Origin: Sulfotelmatobacter sp963788225
Lineage (GTDB): Bacteria; Acidobacteriota; Terriglobia; Terriglobales; Acidobacteriaceae
Reading direction: 5' to 3'
Assembly: GCA_963788225.1 (NCBI GenBank)
Contig: CAWBGI010000001.1
Coordinates: 620,001 to 684,000 of the forward strand
Length of the DNA stretch: 64,000 nucleotides
Shown: piece after piece, positions 57,151-64,000 of the stretch
How the letters are laid out: every line of letters starts with the position of its first letter
How positions within the stretch are numbered: the first letter of the stretch is position 1
Translations under genes and position numbers: made by a program
The notes under the pieces: generated by a model
Seen by the model: only the letters and a program-made list of their open reading frames with translations
Told to the model about the DNA's origin: nothing
The model's database searches: none

Positions 57151-58014
57151 TTAGGCGGCGCGGTAAATACCCAGGACTTTCACGAACTCGGCTACCTCGC
57201 TGAGGTGGTGGAGCGCGTTTCTCGCGGGTTCGTCGTTGCCGCGGAGGAAGTCAACGTAGAAGACGTACTCCCAGGGGCGTCCGCGCAGTGGGCGGGATTC
57301 GATTTTGCTGAGGCTGATGTCGCGCAGGGCGAAGACGCTTAGCGATTTGAAAAGCGCTCCGGGAAGGTTTTTGAGTTTGAAGGCGATGGAGGTTTTGTTG
57401 GCGCCGCGTGGAATCAGGTACTTGTAGCTCCGCGCGGAGGCGGCGCTTGCCTTCTGCCGCGCGGTTCCCAGCTTCGTCGATTTGCGAATCAGGAAGAAGC
57501 GGGTGAAGTTGCGTTTGTCGTCTTCGATGCCGGCCTGCAGAATTTTGCCTGAATATTCGCGGGCGGCGCGGCTGCTGGCGATGGCGGCAGCGTCGGGAAG
57601 GCGATTGGCCACTACGTACTTCACGCTGCCGGCGGTGTCGTAGAACGGGACAGGCTCGAGGCGGGGATGGCGGCGGAAGAAATCCCGGCACTGATCGAGC
57701 GCGACTGGATGTGAGAGCACTTTACGCACTGCGCTTAGTTTTACGCCAGGCGCAACGATCACGTTATGCACGATGCGCAGCAGGAATTCGGCTTCGATGA
57801 ATACGTCATGGGTAACCAAAAGGTCGGCGTGTTCGGCTACCGTGCCGGCCAGCGAGTTCTCGATGGGGATTACGGCGGCGGCTACTGATCCACGCTGTAT
57901 GCGATCGAAGACCTCGGCGGAGCGGGCACAGGGGACTAGCTTGCAGCCGCGCAGCATTTGCTCGGCGGCTTCGTGGCTGAAGGAGCCTCGTTCGCCCTGG
58001 ATGGCTACTTTCAT
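57151..58014 (-). CDS. pheA: Prephenate dehydratase
   Basis: A 287-residue enzyme of phenylalanine synthesis that converts prephenate to phenylpyruvate. It starts MKVAIQGERGSFSHEAAEQM; longer reading to 58044 is spurious. Diagnostic segments: AAAVIPIENSLAGTVAEHAD, SHPVALDQCRDFFRRHP, the TRF motif in NFTRFFLI, and a C-terminal ACT domain (KTSIAFKLKNLPGALFKSLS; ISLSKIESRPLRGRPWEYVF) for feedback control by Phe. It has no chorismate mutase domain. Confidence 0.96.
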   Translation of the reverse strand: MKVAIQGERGSFSHEAAEQMLRGCKLVPCARSAEVFDRIQRGSVAAAVIPIENSLAGTVAEHADLLVTHDVFIEAEFLLRIVHNVIVAPGVKLSAVRKVLSHPVALDQCRDFFRRHPRLEPVPFYDTAGSVKYVVANRLPDAAAIASSRAAREYSGKILQAGIEDDKRNFTRFFLIRKSTKLGTARQKASAASARSYKYLIPRGANKTSIAFKLKNLPGALFKSLSVFALRDISLSKIESRPLRGRPWEYVFYVDFLRGNDEPARNALHHLSEVAEFVKVLGIYRAA

Positions 58015-58075
58015 TACTAGGGAAGGTAGCTGGAGCTTGGGCAAAGTGCAAATGCTGCCAACGAAGAGCTTTCAT

Positions 58076-58115
58076 CGCAGAGGTCACAGAGAACCGCCGC
58101 AGAGATCGCGGAGAA
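58076..58115. repeat. CGCAGAG/CACAGAG short-period repeat
   Basis: Contains CGCAGAGGTCACAGAGAACC followed by GCCGCAGAGATCGCGGAGAA. Its reverse complement matches 18234-18250, linking it to that cluster. Confidence 0.6.
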
Positions 58116-58118
58116 CGG

Positions 58119-58637
58119 CTAGGTGAGATCTTTTTCCAGCACCAGGGCGTCTACTCCGTTCGAATAATAGCGTGGGAAGGTCTTGATCACGCTATAGCCA
58201 TGGCGTTTATAGAACGACAGGGCGCTGACGTTGTCTACCGCGGTTTCCAGTTCGACGGATGGGCAGTGTGCCTGGCGCAGACGATCTTCGGCAGCGCGCA
58301 GGAGCAGAGATCCTGCGCCGGAGCGGCGCGCGCCGGCGATGACATCGATCGTGATGATGTGACCGGAGGCGCGACCGGCTTCGGCGACGATGAAACCGGC
58401 GACGGGGATATTGGCCGGCGGGATCGAAGGAGAATTTTTTTTGATCGGTCCCGAATCGGGAGGCACTGTCGCAGCCTGAGAGTCGTTTACGGCTAGGAGG
58501 GTGAATGATCCACGGCGGCGGATGTAATGCCTCAGTTCCGTCCGCGAATAAGAAATTCCGGGAGGAAAACACTGCTGGTCGATGTGCCACAGGGTATCGA
58601 AGTCGGCGGGCTGGAAGTCGCGGATGGTGAAGGGCAC
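58119..58637 (-). CDS. GNAT-family N-acetyltransferase (RimI-like)
   Basis: A 172-residue acetyltransferase. Motif A is IITIDVIAGARRSGAGSLLL with the R-x-x-G-x-G acetyl-CoA loop; the C-terminal VDNVSALSFYKRHGYSVIKT is motif B, characteristic of RimI-like members. The first part (RDFQPADFDTLWHIDQQCFP) is the usual N-terminus. Likely protein N-terminal or small-amine acetylation; substrate unproven. It lies 104 bases upstream of pheA on the same strand. Confidence 0.9.
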   Translation of the reverse strand: MPFTIRDFQPADFDTLWHIDQQCFPPGISYSRTELRHYIRRRGSFTLLAVNDSQAATVPPDSGPIKKNSPSIPPANIPVAGFIVAEAGRASGHIITIDVIAGARRSGAGSLLLRAAEDRLRQAHCPSVELETAVDNVSALSFYKRHGYSVIKTFPRYYSNGVDALVLEKDLT

Positions 58638-58746
58638 GGGCTATTGTAGCGGGGAGTGGGGGATGGCTTCGCGGGATTCAAGGTGTGGCAGGAGCAGGCG
58701 GTGGCAAAATGCCTTGCTGGGCTGGTGGTTGCGGCAGTTGGCGAGG

Positions 58747-58804
58747 GGTCCTTCGACTGCAGGGTTGGCTCGCTTCGCGCACCAACCACTCCGCTCGGAT
58801 GACA
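58747..58804 (-). repeat. Dispersed intergenic element (GTCATCCGAGCG type)
   Basis: On the minus strand it reads TGTCATCCGAGCGGAGTGGT ... GCGCGAAGCGAGCCAACCCT ... AGTCGAAGGACC, with internal inverted repeats. I recognise this type from acidobacterial intergenic regions; no coding function. Confidence 0.55.
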
Positions 58805-58931
58805 GAGTGACGCGTTTTCCACAGCTCAAGACAATGGCCTTCCTGGGAAAGTTGGAATTGAGGCCTTTGGCCCCTTGCTTCGCCGCAACCTCGGACGTAA
58901 CATACACATCATAGGGAAGCTAGGAAGCGTC

Positions 58932-59591
58932 GTGGGTCGCCTTCTGCTGATTGACGTGGCCGGTTCGGTCGCCGTGCTGGGGCTGTGGTACTTCGTGTTT
59001 TCCACCTACAACCGGAAAAAAGGAGCAGCCGCTTTGCGCTGGGTGCAGACGGCTTGCGCCGGCAAGGGACGCATCCTGGAGTCACACTGGGTGGGCAGTT
59101 CGCGTTTGCAGGCGCGGCTGCATTTTCCTTCACGCTGGTTTGAGAATGCGAATGTAACGCTGATGTTCAGGCCGCGCGCCCTGCCCGTGCACTGGCTGGT
59201 GAGCTGCTGGCACCGGCAAAAAGAAACGCTGACTTTCGAGGCTGATCTGGGTGGCTCTCCTAGTTTTCATCTGGAAGTGCTGCGGCACCGCTGGACGGCG
59301 CACAACCGCGGAATCTCATCGCGCAAACGCGACGACCGGGAGTGGGATCTCTACCAGCCCGGGCCCATCATACTGACGACCCGGACGCACTGGAAGCAGG
59401 ATCCGAGCGCGGAATTGAACGCGCTGATGTCGGCGCGGCGGCAGGACATTGTGCAGGTGCGCTTCCGTCCAGAATCGCCGCAGTTCTCTGCTACGGTTCA
59501 CCTGGAAGCGCTGGCCGATCCGGACGCGGCCGCAGGATTCGTCAGCGCCCTGCGCGAGATCGCCGCGGGAGCCTCGGCGCACCGGCAATAA
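58932..59591 (+). CDS. Membrane-anchored protein of unknown function
   Basis: A 219-residue protein from GTG 58932, supported by AGGAAG four bases upstream; TTG 58875 is an in-frame alternative. One N-terminal membrane helix (LIDVAGSVAVLGLWYFVF) is followed by a soluble, beta-rich domain (WVGSSRLQARLHFPSRWFEN; NVTLMFRPRALPVHWLVSCW). No family recognised; seems conserved in style with acidobacterial hypotheticals. Confidence 0.75.
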   Translation: MGRLLLIDVAGSVAVLGLWYFVFSTYNRKKGAAALRWVQTACAGKGRILESHWVGSSRLQARLHFPSRWFENANVTLMFRPRALPVHWLVSCWHRQKETLTFEADLGGSPSFHLEVLRHRWTAHNRGISSRKRDDREWDLYQPGPIILTTRTHWKQDPSAELNALMSARRQDIVQVRFRPESPQFSATVHLEALADPDAAAGFVSALREIAAGASAHRQ

Positions 59592-59796
59592 ATTCCCCTA
59601 GCAAAACCCCGGCGGTTAGAGCCTGCATTCCTGTTGGGCAGCGTATGGACAATTGAACGTCGTGCCCTTTCCCGGTCAATGATGAAGAAACTTGCACAGT
59701 GGTAACGAAACGAGTGTTCCTTTTTGCTAGATTTATTAACGCTGCACGTGCACAATATCGTATCCCTCCCCAAGAGCTGCAGGAGCCTCCTGCGCT

Positions 59797-61035
59797 ATGC
59801 ATTGCAAGTTCAGATTCGCCCGGCAGTGTGCCAGTATCGCCGTCCTTTTGTGGTTCCCGACTTTACTATCGGCGCAGCCTGCCGTGAGCTTGTCTCCGAG
59901 CAGTCTGAATTTCGGCGACCAGATGGTTGACGTCAGCAGCGGTGCGCAGGTGGTTACGCTGACCAATACCGGCACAACGACATTGTCGATCTCGAACATC
60001 AAGATATCCGGAGGCAATCATACGGATTTTTCGCAAACCAATAATTGCGGAGCGTCCCTAGGCGTCAACGCGAGTTGCACTATCAACGTAGTTTTCACTC
60101 CCAGCAAGACGGGCACACGCACATCCACAGTCAGCATCAGCGACAATGCTTCGGGAAGCCCGCAAAGCGTGGCTTTGAGCGGCACGGGAATCGCTCCGGC
60201 AGTCACGCTGTCGTCTGCCGGTCTGAGCTTTGCGGGAGTGCTGGTGGGGAAGAGCAGTTCGCCGCAGGCAGTCACGGTGACTAACTCAGGAACGGCGAGC
60301 TTGACGGTGAGCACGATTGTCGCCAACGGAGACTTCTCGCAGACCAACAATTGCACATCGGGAACGGTGGCCGTGAATGCGTCTTGCACCATTACGGTTA
60401 CGTTCAGCCCTACCGCGACCTGGTCTCGTGGCGGCGGCATCGCGATCACGGATAATGCGTATAACAATCCGCAACAGGTGGTGCAGTTAGTGGGGATGGG
60501 AAATAGCGGAGCTACCGGGAGCGTCAGTCCGACTTCTTTGAGCTTCGGCAATCAAACCTTGGGAACTACCAGCTCAACGAAGACGATCACATTATCGAAT
60601 AATGGTTCTGCTGCGTTGAATATCAACAGCATTCTGGCTAGCGGCGACTACTCGCAGACCAACAACTGTCCAGCGTCGCTGAACGGAGGGTCCAATTGCA
60701 CGATCAATGTGACGTTCGCTGCTTCGAATACCGGCTCGCGAACCGGAGACATCACGGTGAATGACACCGATCCCGCATTTCTGCAGACGGTGAGCTTGAC
60801 TGGCACTGGTGTGGTGAAGAGTTCGGCGGTGAGCGTCAGCCCGGGACAGGCTTCCATTACGTCGACACAAACTGAGCAGTTCAGCGCCACGGTAAACGGG
60901 GTTACGTTCGACCAATGTCACCTGGTCGGTGGATGGCGTTGCGGGCGGGAACAGCACGGTCGGCACGATTTCGGCTTCCGGCCTTTACACTCCGCCCAGC
61001 AGCAGCGCGACGCACATCATTCAGGCGACGAATAA
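59797..61035 (+). CDS. Secreted choice-of-anchor D / PQQ-like protein, 5' part of a frameshifted gene
   Basis: Begins with a signal peptide (CASIAVLLWFPTLLSAQ) and three choice-of-anchor D modules (SLSPSSLNFGDQMVDVSSGA; VTLSSAGLSFAGVLVGKSSS; SVSPTSLSFGNQTLGTTSST). AGGAG at 59781-59785 lies in a perfect 15-bp palindrome (59779-59793). Near 60901-60907 the reading should continue as STNVTWSVDGVAGG, but GTTACGTTCGACC has one T too many, and the frame runs into unrelated sequence to 61035. The continuation is the next entry. An intact gene would be 59797-62590, about 930 residues. Confidence 0.78.
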   Translation: MHCKFRFARQCASIAVLLWFPTLLSAQPAVSLSPSSLNFGDQMVDVSSGAQVVTLTNTGTTTLSISNIKISGGNHTDFSQTNNCGASLGVNASCTINVVFTPSKTGTRTSTVSISDNASGSPQSVALSGTGIAPAVTLSSAGLSFAGVLVGKSSSPQAVTVTNSGTASLTVSTIVANGDFSQTNNCTSGTVAVNASCTITVTFSPTATWSRGGGIAITDNAYNNPQQVVQLVGMGNSGATGSVSPTSLSFGNQTLGTTSSTKTITLSNNGSAALNINSILASGDYSQTNNCPASLNGGSNCTINVTFAASNTGSRTGDITVNDTDPAFLQTVSLTGTGVVKSSAVSVSPGQASITSTQTEQFSATVNGVTFDQCHLVGGWRCGREQHGRHDFGFRPLHSAQQQRDAHHSGDE

Positions 61036-62590
61036 CGCGAATACATCGCAGACTGCGGTGGCATTTCTTGCAGTCACGAATTATGCGGGCACGTTTACCA
61101 TGAAGAACGACACGTTCCGCACCGGGCAGAACCTGAACGAGATTGCGCTGACCACCGGCAATGTGAACCAGAACCAGTTCGGAAAACTCTTTACCCGCGC
61201 CGTGGACGGGGATATTTACGCGCAGCCGCTTTATGTTCCCAATGTCACAACCAGTTCTGGGACTTATAACGTGGTGTACGTGGCCACGGAAAACGACAGC
61301 GTGTACGCCTTTGACGCCGACGGGACTGCCAGTTCGCCCCTGTGGCAAACCAGCTTGCTTATCGACGGAGCCCAACCGCTAACCACCACCGATGTTAACT
61401 GCACCAATATCTCACCGGTGTATGGCATCACCTCGACGCCGGTGATCGATCCGGCGACGAATACGATGTTCGTGGTGGGCTTGACCAAGACCGGAACCAG
61501 CGGTGACTACAGTTATTATCAAACTCTGTACGCTGTGGACATTGCGACGGGCGCGATACTGCAGTCTGTACAGATACAAGCTTCGATTACTGTAGACGGC
61601 AAGATGGTGACCTTCAATGCGTTAATGGAGAATCAGCGTGCCGGACTACTGCTGGCGAACGGAGTGGTCTATATCGCGTGGGCTTCGCACTGCGACAACT
61701 CGCCGTGGCACGGCTGGGTGATTGGATATAACGAAACCACTTTGCAACAGTCAGGGGTGTTTAACGTTTCGCCTGACGGCGTGGAAGGCGGCATTTGGCA
61801 GGGTGGCGGCGGACTGGCGGCGGATGATAACGGAAACATTTTCCTTAGCACCGCCAACGGGACTTACGATGCCAGCATGGGCGGGGCAGATTATGGCGAC
61901 AGCGTCTTGAAACTCACGCCAACGGGTGGAGTGCTATCGGTGGGCGATTCGTTTACTCCCTGGAATCAGGCAAACCTATCCACTCTGGATTGGGATCTGA
62001 GTTCGGGAGGAACGATGCTGCTGCCTGATCAAGCCGGTTCTTATCCTCACGTGATGCTGGCGGGAGGGAAAGGCAGCACGGTTTACGAACTCAACCGCGA
62101 TTCTCTAGGCGGATTCAACACGACCCAAAACCAGAATCTGCTCACCATACCGGCTGTCATAGGCGCCGCTGTAATCGGATCGGGCAACCGCGCCGCCGGG
62201 CCGGCTTATTGGCAGGAGCAGGTCTACTTTACGGGTTCCAACAGTTACCCGATGCAATTCAGCATACAGGGCAGCTTGCTTTCCACGGTTCCGATTGCGC
62301 AATCCAACAAGCATTTTGGATATCCGGGTGGTTCGCCAACTGTATCCGCGAATGGAAATAACAATGGGATCGTGTGGATATTGGAGACCGACAAGTTTGG
62401 CAATAACGGCAATGCGATCCTGCGGGCCTTTGATGCTGCCAATGTTTCGCGTGAGCTTTACGATAGCAATCAGGATTCCAGCCGAGACGCGGCTGGTCCA
62501 GCGGTGAAGTTCACGGTACCAACCGTCGCCAATGGCAAGGTGTATGTCCCCACCCAGACCGAGCTGAATGTTTATGGGCTGCTGCCGTAG
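60929..62590 (+). CDS. Secreted PQQ-like propeller protein, 3' part of the frameshifted gene
   Basis: Continues the previous frame: VDGVAGGNSTVGTISASGLY, then TFTMKNDTFRTGQNLNEIAL, NVNQNQFGKLFTRAVDGDIY, and a propeller with NVVYVATENDSVYAFDADG and NGNIFLSTANG-type blades through TVANGKVYVPTQTELNVYGL. GTG 60929 is an artefact of the track, as the frame is open upstream to the true break. It is a homologue of the propeller in 46484-48940. Confidence 0.75.
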   Translation: MDGVAGGNSTVGTISASGLYTPPSSSATHIIQATNNANTSQTAVAFLAVTNYAGTFTMKNDTFRTGQNLNEIALTTGNVNQNQFGKLFTRAVDGDIYAQPLYVPNVTTSSGTYNVVYVATENDSVYAFDADGTASSPLWQTSLLIDGAQPLTTTDVNCTNISPVYGITSTPVIDPATNTMFVVGLTKTGTSGDYSYYQTLYAVDIATGAILQSVQIQASITVDGKMVTFNALMENQRAGLLLANGVVYIAWASHCDNSPWHGWVIGYNETTLQQSGVFNVSPDGVEGGIWQGGGGLAADDNGNIFLSTANGTYDASMGGADYGDSVLKLTPTGGVLSVGDSFTPWNQANLSTLDWDLSSGGTMLLPDQAGSYPHVMLAGGKGSTVYELNRDSLGGFNTTQNQNLLTIPAVIGAAVIGSGNRAAGPAYWQEQVYFTGSNSYPMQFSIQGSLLSTVPIAQSNKHFGYPGGSPTVSANGNNNGIVWILETDKFGNNGNAILRAFDAANVSRELYDSNQDSSRDAAGPAVKFTVPTVANGKVYVPTQTELNVYGLLP

Positions 62591-62618
62591 AGCGGGCGTG
62601 GCGCTAAAAAGTGGTCTC

Positions 62619-62653
62619 GCTTCGCTCGACTGACAGCCGAGGCGGCTGTCCCC
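62619..62653 (-). repeat. Dispersed palindromic element, copy 2
   Basis: GCTTCGCTCGACTGACAGCC, continuing GAGGCGGCTGTCCCC, is the near reverse complement of 27681-27715. Located just after the PQQ-like gene. Confidence 0.75.
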
Positions 62654-62723
62654 AAGTGAGCATCGCGCAGACTGACCTGAATTTTCTTCCTTGGCGCGGG
62701 ACCCTGTAGTATTGTTGCGGGCC

Positions 62724-63476
62724 ATGAGTGACAGTTTCAATCTTACGCCGCAATTCGGCACGGCCGAGTACGCCACAAAGCCGGGAAGCGATCGCTGCCA
62801 GTTCTGCCAGCAGCCGCTGGGCGGAACTTACTATCGGGTCAATGCAGCGATGGCGTGTCCGGGCTGCGCGGAAAGGATGCGCACAGACATTGACCGGGAT
62901 AAGCATGCGGCATTTGTGCGGGCTTTGGCGGCTGGCATCGGAGCGGCAGTGGTGGGGCTGATTGGGTACGCGCTGATCGCCATCCTGCTGCAGGGGTGGG
63001 TGATCAGCTATATGTCGATCGGGGTTGGCTGGCTTGTGGCCACAGCCATGATGAAGGCATCCAATGGAGTGGGTGGCAAGCGTTACCAGATGGCAGCGGC
63101 TTTGCTTACTTATGCGGCGGTCTCGATGGCGGCGGTTCCCATCTGGATTCACTTTGCCGACGAACGAAAAGAGCCAAGGCAAACTCAAGAACAGAAGCTG
63201 GCGGATGAACAGCGGCAGTTGGAACAGGAATCGGGGCAGCGTCCATCTGAGCCCCCCGCGCCCAGAACAGCGCGGCCGGCCGTAAGTATATGGACGTGGC
63301 TGGGAAGAGTGGCACTGATCGGGCTGGCGTCTCCATTCATTCAGCTTCAGGGCAATGGCTTCTGGGGCGCAATGGGCCTGCTGATTCTCTTCTTCGGGAT
63401 GAGAATCGCATGGAAGATCGCCGAGGGACGACCGTTCGGAATCTATGGACCCTTTGCCAATGCGCCGCCATCGTAA
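62724..63476 (+). CDS. Zinc-ribbon multi-pass membrane protein
   Basis: A 250-residue protein beginning MSDSFNLTPQFGTAEYATKP, with a zinc-binding segment (CQFCQQPLGGTYYRVN ... CPGC) and about four membrane helices (AAGIGAAVVGLIGYALIAIL; MSIGVGWLVATAMMKAS; YQMAAALLTYAAVSMAAVPI). A charged coiled linker is followed by a C-terminal hydrophobic hairpin (NGFWGAMGLLILFFGMRIAW). No family recognised beyond this layout. It is followed by the site-2 protease gene after 39 bases, suggesting one operon. Confidence 0.82.
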   Translation: MSDSFNLTPQFGTAEYATKPGSDRCQFCQQPLGGTYYRVNAAMACPGCAERMRTDIDRDKHAAFVRALAAGIGAAVVGLIGYALIAILLQGWVISYMSIGVGWLVATAMMKASNGVGGKRYQMAAALLTYAAVSMAAVPIWIHFADERKEPRQTQEQKLADEQRQLEQESGQRPSEPPAPRTARPAVSIWTWLGRVALIGLASPFIQLQGNGFWGAMGLLILFFGMRIAWKIAEGRPFGIYGPFANAPPS

Positions 63477-63515
63477 TCCTTTTTTGCTCCGCTTCACAGA
63501 GTATTTTTCCTAGAC

Positions 63516-64000
63516 GTGTCTACAACCAATCCAGGCCTGACTCGTAATTGCAAGCGCTGCGCGCAGGAACTTGCGCCGGGAGCGCTGGCGTGCGACCACT
63601 GCCACGCGCTCGTACACTCCGAGGAACTGGAGCGACTGGCGGACGAAGCGAAAGCGCTGGAGGCCAACGGAGAACTGCCGCAGGCGCGGCAGAAGTGGCT
63701 GACTGCGCTTCAGCTACTGCCGCCCATGTCGAAGCAAGCGGAGTGGATCAAGCGGCACGCGCAAGCACTTGATGCCGCTCCCGCGCCGGAAAACAACCAA
63801 TGGGCTCGACAGATGGGGTCGGCGGGTCCGATCTCGGCGCTAGGCACCGGGAGCAGAAGCCCGGTAACGCCGCGCTTCAAGTGGACGTCTCTGCTAAGCT
63901 TTGCGGCGTTTATCGCGATCTACTCGTTTGCGTCGGGAGTGAAATTCGGGATCGGCTTCACCTTGTTGATTCTGATTCACGAGATGGGCCACTTCGTAGA
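63516..64000 (+). CDS. Zinc-ribbon site-2 protease family protein (partial, runs off the window)
   Basis: From GTG 63516 the frame is open to the window edge (161 complete codons). It starts with a zinc ribbon (CKRCAQELAPGALACDHCH), a helical linker (LADEAKALEANGELPQARQK), then membrane helices and the metalloprotease motif HEMGH near the end (FTLLILIHEMGHFV), typical of the M50 site-2 proteases. The rest, including the second catalytic motif, lies outside. Intramembrane proteolysis of a regulator or surface protein is the expected role. Confidence 0.82.
   Translation, partial: MSTTNPGLTRNCKRCAQELAPGALACDHCHALVHSEELERLADEAKALEANGELPQARQKWLTALQLLPPMSKQAEWIKRHAQALDAAPAPENNQWARQMGSAGPISALGTGSRSPVTPRFKWTSLLSFAAFIAIYSFASGVKFGIGFTLLILIHEMGHFV

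Overview
The window looks like a chromosomal segment of an Acidobacteriota bacterium, probably class Terriglobia (Koribacter/Sulfotelmatobacter-like). This is an inference from gene content: an Oar-like TonB-dependent receptor with an N-terminal carboxypeptidase-regulatory-like domain, many large secreted beta-propeller and Ig-like proteins (SBBP, NHL, GloVer, delta-60, PQQ-like, choice-of-anchor D, Big_1-type repeats), moderately high GC, and intergenic palindromic or short-period repeats. I found no rRNA, tRNA, CRISPR array, insertion sequence or prophage.

Layout. 0-7.3 kb: an SDR protein lacking the usual catalytic Tyr/Lys, divergent from a trans-sulfuration enzyme; then an Oar-like TonB receptor with a LacI-type regulator. 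7.3-16 kb: a TPR protein and a run of secreted repeat proteins (SBBP, a broken NHL gene, an Ig-like protein) plus a periplasmic unknown. 16-23.6 kb: CBS protein, outer-membrane barrel, aroA, an alpha/beta hydrolase, PspC-like and TPR proteins, a zinc-ribbon membrane protein. 23.8-30.2 kb: a GloVer-repeat protein, thiD, rlpA, pyrF, an Fpg/Nei glycosylase, an M20 peptidase. 30.3-32.7 kb: a two-gene operon with an HPF-domain/ECF-sigma fusion and a bacterial eRF1-like (baeRF) protein, the most unusual locus here. 33.3-41.6 kb: BrnT/BrnA toxin-antitoxin, a TAT-exported aspartylglucosaminidase, glpX, SIMPL protein, ATP-grasp enzyme, a DUF2971 protein, and a glutaryl-CoA dehydrogenase. 42.6-52.1 kb: two very large Ig-repeat proteins, a small basic protein coupled to a methyltransferase, a delta-60 repeat protein. 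52.2-58.6 kb: lon behind a perfect HspR-type HAIR operator, an XRE/nucleotidyltransferase pair, a TAT hemerythrin-like protein, pheA, a GNAT acetyltransferase. 58.9-64 kb: a membrane-anchored unknown, a frameshifted PQQ-like secreted protein, and two zinc-ribbon membrane proteins, the last a site-2 protease running off the end.

Themes. Housekeeping genes (aroA, pheA, pyrF, thiD, glpX, lon) are scattered singly among surface-protein genes. Three large secreted propeller genes carry apparent frameshifts, which could be decay, variation or assembly error. Translation-related stress control is suggested by the HPF-sigma/baeRF operon and by HspR-type control of lon. Two compact AT-richer toxin-antitoxin-like pairs (brnTA; XRE-NTase) look acquired. 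All functional assignments come from reading motifs; no database search was possible.
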